A DNA stretch of 64,000 nucleotides, taken from Blastobasis lacticolella (Eukaryota > Arthropoda > Insecta > Lepidoptera > Blastobasidae). The first letter of the stretch is position 1. The number at the start of each line of letters is the position of its first letter. The stretch is from NCBI GenBank assembly GCA_905147135.1, contig LR990041.1, forward strand, positions 19,777,907 to 19,841,906, given 5' to 3'. Position numbers and translations under genes: made by a program. This document shows positions 12,335-22,600 of this stretch, piece after piece. Under the pieces are notes generated by a model, which ran no database searches, had not been told where the DNA came from, and saw only the letters and a list, made by a program, of their open reading frames with translations.

Positions 12335-12379
12335 GACGACCTGAGTGGTTCAGTGGTCTGCCACGCAAGAGGTCCCGGG
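12335..12379 (+). repeat. Head of a tRNA-derived SINE, interrupted by the BEL element
   Basis: GACGACCTGAGTGGTTCAGT is an A-box-like tRNA head, and the copy breaks off at GGTCCCGGG. The rest of the same SINE resumes at 18847. Other copies are at 24549, 28338 and 50966. Confidence 0.8.
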
Positions 12380-12696
12380 TGTTCAAGATCAATAGTGTAA
12401 GATTTTATCGCTAGATGTCGCTGCCGGTCAGTTAGAACGCGCTATCGAAGTGTTTCTTTATTTTTGTATAAGCAGTGCAGAATAGTTCATTATAATTCCG
12501 ATAGATGTCGCTGGACGTATTCTACATCGCGGTAGCGAGTGAGTCTTGTGTTTTTATGATATGCTATAATGTTGTTTACCTAATATACTACATTCAGATC
12601 TAGACTTTTGGGTTTCATTTAGTGCCTAACTCATAGTCTATTTACCTAGATCAATTTCAGTTCAACTTTTCGTGTTCAGCAGCTAGTGCCTGAACA
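12380..12696 (+). repeat. 5' LTR of the BEL/Pao element (317 bp)
   Basis: It begins TGTTCAAGATC and ends CCTGAACA, the TG...CA ends of LTRs. The start is fixed by the repeat at 18775. The end is inferred from the primer-binding site immediately downstream. Confidence 0.8.
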
Positions 12697-12699
12697 TTT

Positions 12700-12717
12700 T
12701 GGTCCTTCGAGCCGGAT
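12700..12717 (+). other. Primer-binding site of the BEL/Pao element
   Basis: TGGTCCTTCGAGCCGG starts three bases after the LTR end and begins with TGG, the complement of a tRNA CCA end. The tRNA was not identified. Confidence 0.6.
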
Positions 12718-13309
12718 ATTAAATATTTTTGAGCTATCAACTGGTCCAAGGGGACCCCATCCGAACCCGCAGTGGATCGCTGCAGCAAGGGTACGGAGAG
12801 TACAACATTGGAGGTGCACCGTGGTGGGTGACGGCAAGACGTACCTATTGGAGGAGTATCTTAGTACAGCAGCAAGCACATCGCTATTACATCACACAAG
12901 GAGGATATATCAATCTGCATCTGTGAGTGAAGTGTATCTGTATACAAACTGTGAGTACATTTTGAACCTTATTTCCATTGCGCAGTGAACTTAGAAGATC
13001 AAGAAAATTGTTGTGATATTATGGACTTTATTTGGCACTTTGGCTATTTCTGTGTAAGAAAAATAACTTAGAATAATTATTGTTTAGTTTAACACTTAGA
13101 ATAATTTTATAAAAAACGAGGGAACGAGTAGTCTATGTCCAATTTACGCCAGAGTTTGTGCGTTTAAAAGACTTGTAAAATTTTATACATTGCACATCAT
13201 AAAATTAAGAAAAATACAAGTTAATATTTACTGTGAACTACAGCATCTAGTTGTATTTATTTGTAAGGTTTTTCGGGCTTTTAAATTTAGTTAATAGTTG
13301 TAAGTAAAA

Positions 13310-14080
13310 ATGGATGGTTTAATAAATAAACAAAAGGATCTTAAGAACTGTATAGAAAGGTCGTTAAATAATTTTAAAAAGAGTCCTAAAGATAGAATAA
13401 CGTTAGAGTACGTTGAAACTAGGCTCGAAATTCTGGAGAAGGATTGGGAGTTATTTAGAGAAACTAATTCAAGACTACATGAGCTTTATAAGTACGAGGA
13501 TTTGGTTAAATCTAAATATGTTATTGATGAAATTTATGACAAAACGGAAGATACTTACATCAACTATAAAGCTCAACTAAAAATTAACATAAACAAAGTA
13601 TGTAAAATAAGTGAAAAGGAAAATATAAGCGAAAAACCCCAATCCCCCTCCAGTATGTTCGCTAAATTACCTACAATGTCCATACCTATGTTCTCTGGGA
13701 AGTATTCTGAATGGACCACTTTTCGAGACTTGTTTCAGTCGTTAGTGCATAAAAATAGTTCATTAGATAATGTACAGAAATTACATTACCTAAAAGGCCA
13801 TCTGCTCGGTGAGGCAGAACAATTGATACGACATACTCCAATAACAAGTGCCAATTATGGTCAATGTTGGGAACTTTTAGAAAATAGATATAATAATAAA
13901 AAATACCTATCTAATTGTATTTTAAAACGATTGTTTAGTCAAAAACGCATGAATGTTGAATCATCTACAGCATTGAAGGAACTACTGGATACCACTATAG
14001 ATTGTTTAAACGCATTGAAGAACTTAGGAGTGGACGTGAGCACATGGGATATTATTGTCATTCATGTAGTTTACTTTTAA
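13310..14080 (+). pseudogene. BEL/Pao gag, N-terminal part (DUF1759), ends at a frameshift
   Basis: This 256-codon frame encodes the N-terminal part of the capsid protein. A Lys-rich helical region comes first. The DUF1759 core follows from about residue 120 (LPTMSIPMFSGKYSEWTTFR, KLHYLKGHL, CWELLENRYNNKKYL), typical of BEL/Pao gag. The frame ends in TAA at 14078-14080 inside TTTTAAAC. The expected continuation lies in the +1 frame, which joins the large frame that follows. BEL elements usually have one continuous gag-pol frame, so the break is either one extra T or a +1 recoding site. The ATG at 13310 is in a good AAAA context. Confidence 0.85.
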
Positions 14081-14111
14081 ACTAGATCCCGAAACACGAA
14101 AACAATGGGAG

Positions 14112-17100
14112 TTGAAGGTGGCGAATAATGACTCAAATGAATTACCTACTATTTCACAGTTCAAGTCTTTTATTGAAAATAGGTTTAGGGCGTTGGAGTG
14201 TATTGAACCCAAAAGAGCAGGTGCACAATTTAATGGTTCACATAATCAAAATCCTAAGACGTTGTTGGCTACGAATACTAAATTTACAGGTTTACAATGT
14301 GAATACTGTTCAGAGAATCACAAATTATGCTTTTGTAAAGGTTTTGCGAAGCAGCCCTGTGATGATAGACGTCAGTTTGTTGCAAAAAATAAAATATGTT
14401 TTAATTGCTTAGGAAGCAACCATGTGGTCGTTGATTGCAAGAAATTAACGACGTGTAGAGTTTGCAAAAGGCGCCATCACACTGTATTACACAAAGGCTC
14501 AGACAATTCGATGAAGCCACCCAATGAGCACGATCGGCAGCCAGCTAAAGATTCTTCAATAGTATCGTGTCTTTCTACAGGCAATGGTGGTAGGTCTAGA
14601 CAGGTTTTATTAGCCACAGCACTAGTAAAGGCCGAGTCTAAAAGTGGAGAATTTCAGGTAGTTCGGGCCTTGCTGGATCAAGGGTCTCAAGCTTGCTTCA
14701 TAACAGAGGCCACTGCCCAATTCCTTCGTTTAAAGAAAACGCCGATAAAGAGTGTGATTTCAGGTTTAGGTAAGGACAAAACAGTAATGAGCAAGTACAT
14801 GGTTACATTTGTAGTCCAATCTTTAACTGATCCAAAGGTAGAGATTGAACTTAGAGCTTATGTTCTACGCAACATAACTTCTTATCTCCCGGAGCGAAAG
14901 TTAAAAAGGTTTGACTGGGTAGACCTTGAAAACTTACCGCTCGCTGATCCTAATTTCATAGAACCTAATAGGATAGATATTCTGCTAGGTGCAGATGTTT
15001 ACGGCATCATCCTGAAAAATAGAGTCTTAAGACATCCTTCGGGAAGCTTAGTTGCACAGTGCACTAGCTTGGGGTGGATTATATCAGGTGCGATTCATTC
15101 ATCAGAAGGTAGTTCGGAAAATATAGAAGATATGTCGATGCATATTAAGGTATTACACGCCCAGGTTAATGATGATGAAATGCTTAGAAGATATGAACCT
15201 AACTTACAGACCATCTTTACCGAAGAGGAGAAACGATGTGAAGAATTTTATGAAAGGACAACGCGAAGGGCAGAAGATGGTAGGTATATTGTAAAATTAC
15301 CTTTTCGCGACGCGGATCCACAGTGCAAGTTTGGGGATTCACGGGAAATTGCTATAAGCAGAATGCGTTCACTAGAGAGAAAATTCATTAGGGACCCAAA
15401 TCTAAAAACGAAGTATGTCGAAGTAATAAATGAGTATATACAATTAGGACACATGAGGCCAGTAGACGATGATAAGAAGAAGGAAGCCGTGTATTTACCA
15501 CATCATGCGGTCATCAGAGATGATAAGACAACTACTAAGGTCAGGGTTGTTTTCGACGCATCGCAAAAGAATAGTAGGGGTGTATCATTAAATGATACTC
15601 TTATGATCGGGCCTACCTTACAAGCAAAATTGCACCATACAATATTACGATGGCGGCTCCATACTATCGGGCTTGTAGCTGATATTGTGAAAATGTATAG
15701 ACAAGTAAGGATATCAGAGGAAGACGCTATATTTCAACGTATTGTATGGCGACAAAACTCTACAAACGAGTTTCAAGATTACGAGCTTATGACTGTGACG
15801 TTTGGGACAGCATCTGCACCGTATTTGGCAGTCAAATCCCTAAACAAAGTAGCACAAGACGAAGGCGCCAAATATCCCTTAGCAAGGGATATGGTAAAGA
15901 ATTCCTTTTACATGGATGACTTGATGGTTGGCTGCTCCGACGTCGAAGAAGGTTTAGAACTATACCGACAGATGAAAGGACTTCTGCTAGAAGCGGGATT
16001 TGAGCTGCAAAAATGGAATAGTAGCAACAAACTACTAATAACGGAAATCAACAAAATAGAGAAAGAACAAATGGATAGGACAAATGTAGAGAAGAAAACA
16101 AACGACATTTACAAGGACATAGAGAATGCTGAGGACAACATTGTAAAGGACAATTATGTATTACAAACGGAAACTACATTAGACAAGACAATTAAAATAC
16201 TAGGACTTACCTGGAATCGTGGAGAAGATAATTTCAGGTACTCGATAAGTCTTCCGCTACCGCCTCGATCTGCAACAAAACGCTCTATACTATCAGATAT
16301 AGCCCGTCTATTCGATCCTTTGGGATGGATCGCCCCCAGCATTGTATTAGCGAAAATATTTATACAAAAACTATGGCTTGCTGGAATTGGCTGGGACGAT
16401 CCATTGCCGTCAGATCTAATGTTAGAGTGGAATACTTACCGTGAAGAGCTGCCGCATTTGACTAAGGTCACAATACCCCGATGGTTGGGTACAAATTCAA
16501 CCGATATACAGGTTGAATTGCACGGGTTTTGCGATGCCTCCAAAGCGGCGTTCGCCGCTGTAGTTTATCTTCGAATAATAAATGTTTCAAATATAATACA
16601 CACCTCACTGCTAACTGCAAAGACAAGAGTAGCTCCAATCAAACAAATAAGTATACCTCGATTGGAGTTATCTGGAGCACTCCTGTTATCCCGACTTCTT
16701 ATTGAAACAGCGGAAGTACTTAATATACCTAAGGACAAAATTCGAGCGTGGACCGATTCGACGGTAGTTCTGGCATGGCTAAATAGTCATCCAAGTCGTT
16801 GGAAAACGTTTGTCGGTAACAGAGTCTCTGAAATATTGACATCTATGAATGCTTCACAATGGTTTCACGTTTCCACAAAGGCGAACCCGGCAGATCCAGC
16901 ATCACGAGGCATATTACCTGGAAAATTATCCGAAAACGAGCTTTGGTTTGCTGGACCCCAATTTCTTCGAGAAAAAACAATTAATTATGCCAAACCAAAG
17001 GATAATAATACATCGTTGGAAGAATCTGTTAAAACTCATTTAGCAAGAGTTCCTGAGGAAACAGTATTTGAGAAATATTCCTCACTACACAAACTGCTTA

Positions 17101-18524
17101 GAGTGGTAAGCTATTGCAGACGTTTTCTGATTAGAGATCACCGCTGTAAACCTACGTATGTGCAGAAATGGGAAATGGACGAATCTTTGGCGTGCTGTGT
17201 GAAAAAGACACAAAGTGATTATTTCAACTTTGAATATGCCGAGTTACAGAACAAAGGTGACCTACAAACTAAATCAAGTCCATTAAAAAACTTGACACCT
17301 TATTTAGACAATAAGGGAGTGATTAGACTCAGAGGAAGGTTGCATAACTCTCTATTAAATGAACAGGCCAAACACCCTATAGTTCTACCAAATGATGCTC
17401 CATTAACTAAATTAATTATAGCAGACGCACATACACAAACATTGCATGGAGGCAATCAGGTAATGTTAAATTATCTAAGGTCAGCCTATTGGATAATTGG
17501 CGCCAAGAGTTTAATTAAAAAGCACATACATAAATGTGTTATTTGCGCAAAACAAAGGGCCATTACTAAAAATCAAATCATGGGAGCATTGCCCACCGTA
17601 CGATGCTCGCCAGCCAGACCATTCTTGCATAGCGGCGTTGACTATGCGGGTCCTATAAGTATAAGGACCACCAAAGGCAGAGGTCATCGCTCGCATAAGG
17701 GATATATCTGTCTATTCGTGTGTATGGCAACTCGTGCTATACACTTAGAAGTAGTCAGCGACATGACCTCCCAAGCGTTCCTGGCTGCATTTCGGCGATT
17801 TGTAGCTAGAAGAGGACATTGTTCACAGTTATGGAGTGACAATGGCTCTACATTTATAGGAGCTTCAAAGGAACTGCAAGAATTGTTAAAGATGCAAAAA
17901 TCTATAGCAGGCCATTTAGAAGTTCAAGGCACAGAGTGGCACTTTATACCCCCTCGCGCCCCAAATTTTGGAGGATTATGGGAAGCAGGCGTCAAGTCCA
18001 CTAAATTTCATTTAAAAAGGGTAATAGGAGAGACCACTTTGACTTACGAAGAACTGAGTACTTTCCTTACTCAGGTCGAAGCCTGTTTGAACTCACGTCC
18101 GATGAGCATCATAAATAATGAGGATCCTAGCGAACCTCTCCCCTTAACACCAGGACATTTTTTGATAGGTGAACCATTGATTAGTGTACCTGATCTTAGT
18201 TATGAGACATCTAATGTAAGTTGTTTGAATAGATGGCAATTCGTACAAAAAATGTTGCAAAACTTTTGGAAGCGCTGGTCTCAAGAGTATTTGACGACAT
18301 TTTTAAACCGCTATAAATGGACCGACAAGGTGCCCGAGCCCAAAATAGGAGATGTAGTTTTAATTAAGGAGGATGATTTACCTCCCAGTCATTGGTTACT
18401 GGGTCGTGTAGTCGAGAAACATCCAGGCTCTGACAACATAACCCGTGTGGTCACTCTACGTACCAAGTCTTCAAACCTCAAAAGACCTACTTCAAAATTG
18501 TGTATTTTGCCTGTAAGTGAGTAA
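14112..18524 (+). CDS. BEL/Pao gag C-terminus and pol polyprotein
   Basis: The frame is 1470 codons long and uninterrupted. From the N-terminus it shows CCHC-like zinc knuckles (near residues 57-120), an aspartic protease of the DUF1758 type (LLDQGSQACFIT near 187), reverse transcriptase (VRVVFDAS near 477, VADIVKMYRQVRI near 517, YMDD near 598), RNase H (HGFCDASKAAFAAV near 810, AWTDSTVVLAWL near 885), an HHCC integrase zinc domain (CVICAKQRA near 1145), the integrase core (VDYAGP, WSDNG, WEAGVK giving D, D, E) and a C-terminal DUF5641 (RWSQEYL, PSHWLLGRV). The protein-level start may not be the ATG at 14112, because the frame is open upstream and gag enters it by a +1 shift near 14078. All catalytic residues I looked for are present. 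Confidence 0.92.
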   Translation: MKVANNDSNELPTISQFKSFIENRFRALECIEPKRAGAQFNGSHNQNPKTLLATNTKFTGLQCEYCSENHKLCFCKGFAKQPCDDRRQFVAKNKICFNCLGSNHVVVDCKKLTTCRVCKRRHHTVLHKGSDNSMKPPNEHDRQPAKDSSIVSCLSTGNGGRSRQVLLATALVKAESKSGEFQVVRALLDQGSQACFITEATAQFLRLKKTPIKSVISGLGKDKTVMSKYMVTFVVQSLTDPKVEIELRAYVLRNITSYLPERKLKRFDWVDLENLPLADPNFIEPNRIDILLGADVYGIILKNRVLRHPSGSLVAQCTSLGWIISGAIHSSEGSSENIEDMSMHIKVLHAQVNDDEMLRRYEPNLQTIFTEEEKRCEEFYERTTRRAEDGRYIVKLPFRDADPQCKFGDSREIAISRMRSLERKFIRDPNLKTKYVEVINEYIQLGHMRPVDDDKKKEAVYLPHHAVIRDDKTTTKVRVVFDASQKNSRGVSLNDTLMIGPTLQAKLHHTILRWRLHTIGLVADIVKMYRQVRISEEDAIFQRIVWRQNSTNEFQDYELMTVTFGTASAPYLAVKSLNKVAQDEGAKYPLARDMVKNSFYMDDLMVGCSDVEEGLELYRQMKGLLLEAGFELQKWNSSNKLLITEINKIEKEQMDRTNVEKKTNDIYKDIENAEDNIVKDNYVLQTETTLDKTIKILGLTWNRGEDNFRYSISLPLPPRSATKRSILSDIARLFDPLGWIAPSIVLAKIFIQKLWLAGIGWDDPLPSDLMLEWNTYREELPHLTKVTIPRWLGTNSTDIQVELHGFCDASKAAFAAVVYLRIINVSNIIHTSLLTAKTRVAPIKQISIPRLELSGALLLSRLLIETAEVLNIPKDKIRAWTDSTVVLAWLNSHPSRWKTFVGNRVSEILTSMNASQWFHVSTKANPADPASRGILPGKLSENELWFAGPQFLREKTINYAKPKDNNTSLEESVKTHLARVPEETVFEKYSSLHKLLRVVSYCRRFLIRDHRCKPTYVQKWEMDESLACCVKKTQSDYFNFEYAELQNKGDLQTKSSPLKNLTPYLDNKGVIRLRGRLHNSLLNEQAKHPIVLPNDAPLTKLIIADAHTQTLHGGNQVMLNYLRSAYWIIGAKSLIKKHIHKCVICAKQRAITKNQIMGALPTVRCSPARPFLHSGVDYAGPISIRTTKGRGHRSHKGYICLFVCMATRAIHLEVVSDMTSQAFLAAFRRFVARRGHCSQLWSDNGSTFIGASKELQELLKMQKSIAGHLEVQGTEWHFIPPRAPNFGGLWEAGVKSTKFHLKRVIGETTLTYEELSTFLTQVEACLNSRPMSIINNEDPSEPLPLTPGHFLIGEPLISVPDLSYETSNVSCLNRWQFVQKMLQNFWKRWSQEYLTTFLNRYKWTDKVPEPKIGDVVLIKEDDLPPSHWLLGRVVEKHPGSDNITRVVTLRTKSSNLKRPTSKLCILPVSE

Positions 18525-18774
18525 ATCACCTTGTACAATAGTTGCACAATAGCATGCCTAGTAATAGTCATGTAGAAATATATTACCTTTTTATTTTACG
18601 TTATATGAAGTTTATTTACAGAAATGTTAAAATACAAAGTTTTTAGTTATATTTTTATATTAAGCATTTATTAAGTTTTTTTTAAAGATCAATACTCCCG
18701 CGGAGGATATTTATTCGAATCAAAATACTTGAAGTAAAGTCCATTTCGTCACTAAATGTCCTTGGTGGGCGGTA
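18525..18774 (+). other. BEL/Pao 3' untranslated region with polypurine tract
   Basis: This A/T-rich stretch ends in TTGGTGGGCGGTA directly before the 3' LTR. The GGTGGGCGG run is the likely plus-strand priming tract. Confidence 0.6.
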
Positions 18775-18849
18775 TGTTCAAGATCAATAGTGTAAGATTT
18801 TATCGCTAGATGTCGCTGCCGGTCAGATAGAACGCGCTATCGAAGTGTT
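18775..18849 (+). repeat. Truncated 3' LTR of the BEL/Pao element
   Basis: The first 75 bp of the LTR match 12380-12454 with one mismatch by eye, then run directly into SINE sequence. The remaining 240 or so bases, including the polyadenylation region, are gone. Confidence 0.85.
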
Positions 18850-19029
18850 CGATTCCCAGCCGGGCAGAAATTTAAATGATGAATTTTAATTTCTGTTACG
18901 GGTCTGGGTGTTCTATGTATAATAAGTATGTATTTAAAAGTGTATAAGTAGTTTACCAGTTATCTAGCACCCATAACACAAGCTTTGCTTACTTTGGGGC
19001 TAGATGGCGTTGTGTGAATTTGTCCACGA
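18847..19029 (+). repeat. Tail of the SINE split by the BEL element
   Basis: It begins inside the B-box (GTTCGATTCCCAGCCGGG) and continues with the family body (TTACGGGTCTGGGTGTTC, TAGATGGCGTTGTGTGAAT), ending at GTCCACGAT before an A/T-rich tail. Confidence 0.85.
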
Positions 19030-19676
19030 TTATTTATTTATTTATTGCGGTTGCAAAAAGACAGTTACAAAGAGTACGAAGGAGGAGTGTATGGGTTGCA
19101 GCGTTATGGCGGCCAGGATCCCGGCCTGGTGACGTCACGCACGAATCCGCGCTCCTAACGAAATTATTCCTGCAAGCGCAACTTTAGTCTCTTAACTTTT
19201 TTGTTCTTGAGATATTTTACATAGTTTTATTTCATTTATATTTTATATACACATATAAACATTTTTAAACTTCCTCATTGAGTGAAAGTAGGAAAATATC
19301 AAAATTTAGTTCCGGAATTACCAATCGGTCCGATATCACATGACGTCCCTGGTAACGTCTCTATCTATCAATGGCTGCGGACGCCGGGCTGTCAGCTGTC
19401 TGGCATCTGTCACTGTCATCCGCTTGCCTGCCTGCCTGACGGAACGGAACGCATGAATCAAAGACGTGATTCAATGCATGTATGATGTGATGAGCAAGTG
19501 ATGAGGCCCTCTCCTCTGAAGATCTCACTTGATTCTCATTTCATGCATAGTTTGTGCTACTTAGATTTGTAATTTTGTACCTATGGTGTCGTGTTTGTCC
19601 CATTCTGTGTTGTAAAGAAAGTAACACTATATTGTTCGAACGAAGTGTTTATATCCTCTTTATATTTCGAGTAACA
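19030..19676. other. Sgpp 5' flank and probable 5' UTR
   Basis: 19088-19137 is a repeat related in inverse orientation to 11893-11955 (GGCCAGGATCCCGGCCTGG). The rest has no recognised element. The Sgpp promoter and transcription start should lie here. Confidence 0.4.
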
Positions 19677-22600
19677 ATGTGGGATCGAATGATAGAATAC
19701 TTGAACGACCCTCTACTAGTGGTTAAAATTCAGAACTTTTTCGGTGTTATTTACAAAAATAATGTTCGCGAAGACACGACTGAAGTCGTCTATTCCGAGA
19801 GGCTGGCGCGAGAAGAGGAAGAGAACGAGTTGAAGCAGCACAAAAGGGTTCCCAGTGACATTTCGAGCACATCGCAATCCTCTACGGATACTGACGGGTC
19901 GGCAGAGAGTACCGAGGAAGTAGTTTGCTTGATAAACAACAAATTCTGGTACTGGGTGTTCGTAATAGGCACTGCGCTCGGCGATGAGATATTCTACGCG
20001 ACATTTATACCGTTCTGGTTTTGGAACATTGATGGTGCGGTGGGACGCCGGGTGGTCCTAGTATGGACGGTTGTCATGTACATAGGTTAGTATTAAAGAG
20101 TAAATAATGTATGGTAAGTATTAATTTTAATATGACACAGTAGTTTTGGTATGTAAATACTCATTGTACATTCACTGTTTATGAAGAGATGAAATAGGTA
20201 TGTAACATTCATTAAAGAACACTGTCCTGGAGAAAAGCTTAAATAATGATTTATTCATGAAATAATATTTAAAATGTCTGGCTTTCACTCATTTCGTTTT
20301 GAAAAATTATGCTTCCCCAAACCAGCAACAAACAAGTGACAGAAGATATTGTTTTCAAGTCTTAAGTCAAACATTACTAATTGTAATAGGATAAATTAAT
20401 CTCTTATCACACTACAATACCATGGGAAAACAAAGGGATTGATAAACAATCTCATTATGGCAATAATTTATATACACTAATAAAGTTATGTATTATCACA
20501 CTACAAAACCATGTGAAAACAAAGGGATTGATAAACAATCTCATTATGGCAATAATTTATATAAACTAATAAAGTTATGTAAAAAGAGCTGACCCTGCTA
20601 CCATACATTTAATGTATGCAAAGGGGGTTAATTCACTCTGCAGCTGACTGTACGTAATCAATGTTTTTACTTCTTTAGTGGGCTGTTGTAATCAGTAGCC
20701 AGTGAGTGAGTCAAGCATACATGAGTATAATGAATGAATCAGATGCAATCTTGCCTTATCTGAAATTATATTGCATCTCGAGCTGTTGATAAAAGAAGTA
20801 TATTTAAACAAATAACTACATGGTACATATGGCATTATCTGGCAATTTTATAATCCACCTGCCCTTGCACCACTAGGTAGATTAGACCAGGAATTGAAAA
20901 AGCAAAGTTGTAGTAGCAAATCACAAAAATTTCTGGCAACGCTATTTTTGGAGATTACTCCCAATTAGTTACACTTCGTTGCTTTCTATAGAATTTTTTA
21001 AATCGGTTAAGTGGTTTTGAGTTTATCCAGTAAAATAAACCGACAAGCCGTCTTTATAATATTAGTTTAGAATATTGTTTTGTGCAGCAGATAATGCGTT
21101 CAATTAAAACATCGCCCTTTTAAGCTATCACGCAATGTAATTCTCACACAACTGAATGTTCGCACAAATGAACCATTGCGCATTCAAGCTCTCGGGCAAT
21201 CGTCTTCGCGCTATCGTTATTCGTGCTTTCGGCATTCGCACCCCTGTTCTACACCCCTTGAAGGGGCCGCCCCCGGGGTACATATAAGTGTTTTTAAAAC
21301 ATTTGCCTAGGTACTTTGAATTGAAATGGGAAAGATTTGTGTGTGTAATGGAATTTTTTTTATAAGACTGATCTTTCTTTCCCCTTAGTCTTATAAATAT
21401 ATTACTAGAGACTAGAGATGTAACGGATATCCGGCCACTATCCGGCCTATCCGGCCATAATTTACTATCCGGCCGGATACCGGATAATACGTTAATATCT
21501 GGCCGGATACCGGATAGTAAAAAATTTATGAAAAGCCCATAAAAGTGATTTTGCTCATCGGAAATATATGCCGTTCTGTAGCAGTCGATTAAACAGTCGT
21601 ATCAAAACGTTTAAAAACCATAAATATTAATCAAAGAACTATTGATTATGTCGGCATCGGCAACTATTCTACTCGTATCGTTCATTTGGTAGGTTAGCAA
21701 AAATTATTAATAGTTTTTAGGTCTCTTCTTTTTGCACTATGCCTTTTCCATTAGCTAGAGTCGGCTCTCCTTGTCTGCTTCCTCCATTTCTTTCTATTTT
21801 GAGCAGTAGCAGCGTCAATAATATTGTCCTTCAGGTCCCGTTGGTCCGCCGTCACCCAGGTGGCGTGTGGGTGTCTTCCGCATCAGCGGGTCGTCGTCGC
21901 CAAATTTAGGGCTACTTGCACTAAGGTGATCTTTGGGGCGGCGGAGCACATGCTCACACCATCGCATTGAGCGTTCTTAAATTTTCTCGGGCATAGGTGT
22001 GACTTTGTAACTTCCACGAGTGGACATTACGTACTTTGCCCAACAGGGTGACCCGCCGATCAGCATAAATACGCATTTTTGTCGTGTGTCGTTTTGACAA
22101 GTGCTGTTTAGTATTATAATGTATTTAGTGTAATAATTTAAAGTCAATCAAGATATATATTGATATTATAGATATGAAAAAATATTATCCTGGATTAAAA
22201 TATGAATTTCTTTTTAAAATTGAAATTAGTATACAATGTCGTTTATCCTCTACGATGCTGTGGGCTAATGTGTAAGCCCGTATTTTGAAACTATCAATCC
22301 GTATGACAGCGGAAGAATTGTTCAGTTGAACGATCAAATTATTCACATTAAACGAAAACATTAAATTACATAAACACATGCGTATAAAGTCCCACGCCGC
22401 GATTACAGCTTGCACAAACTTGTTCAGAGACTATGACCTGTGAATATCCGGCCGCCGGATATCCGGCTATCCGGCTAGGAGGCTGGCCGGATATCCGGTA
22501 TTCGGCCAAACAACTATCCGTTTCATCTCTACTAGAGACTTGTACATACAAATTACAGGTGTACCACAGGTGTTCCTTGTAGATGAACTTTCTTTGCCAA

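Larger units (their letters stand above)
12380..18849 (+). mobile_element. BEL/Pao LTR retrotransposon with truncated 3' LTR, inserted in a SINE
   Basis: In order the element has a 5' LTR (12380-12696), a primer-binding site, an untranslated leader (12697-13309), gag, gag-pol, a purine-rich tract and only the first 75 bp of the 3' LTR. Flanking SINE sequence on both sides shows it entered an existing SINE. Most of the 3' LTR and the expected target duplication are missing, which fits a deletion that fused the LTR to the SINE within a shared GTT. The 75 bp shared between the LTRs differ at one base by my reading, so the insertion is fairly recent. It lies between fritz and Sgpp. Confidence 0.9.

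Noticed and set aside
14072..14081. Canonical -1 slippery site TTTAAAC at the gag stop
   Set aside because: The gag reading frame is not in the register required for a -1 slip, and the continuing frame is +1.
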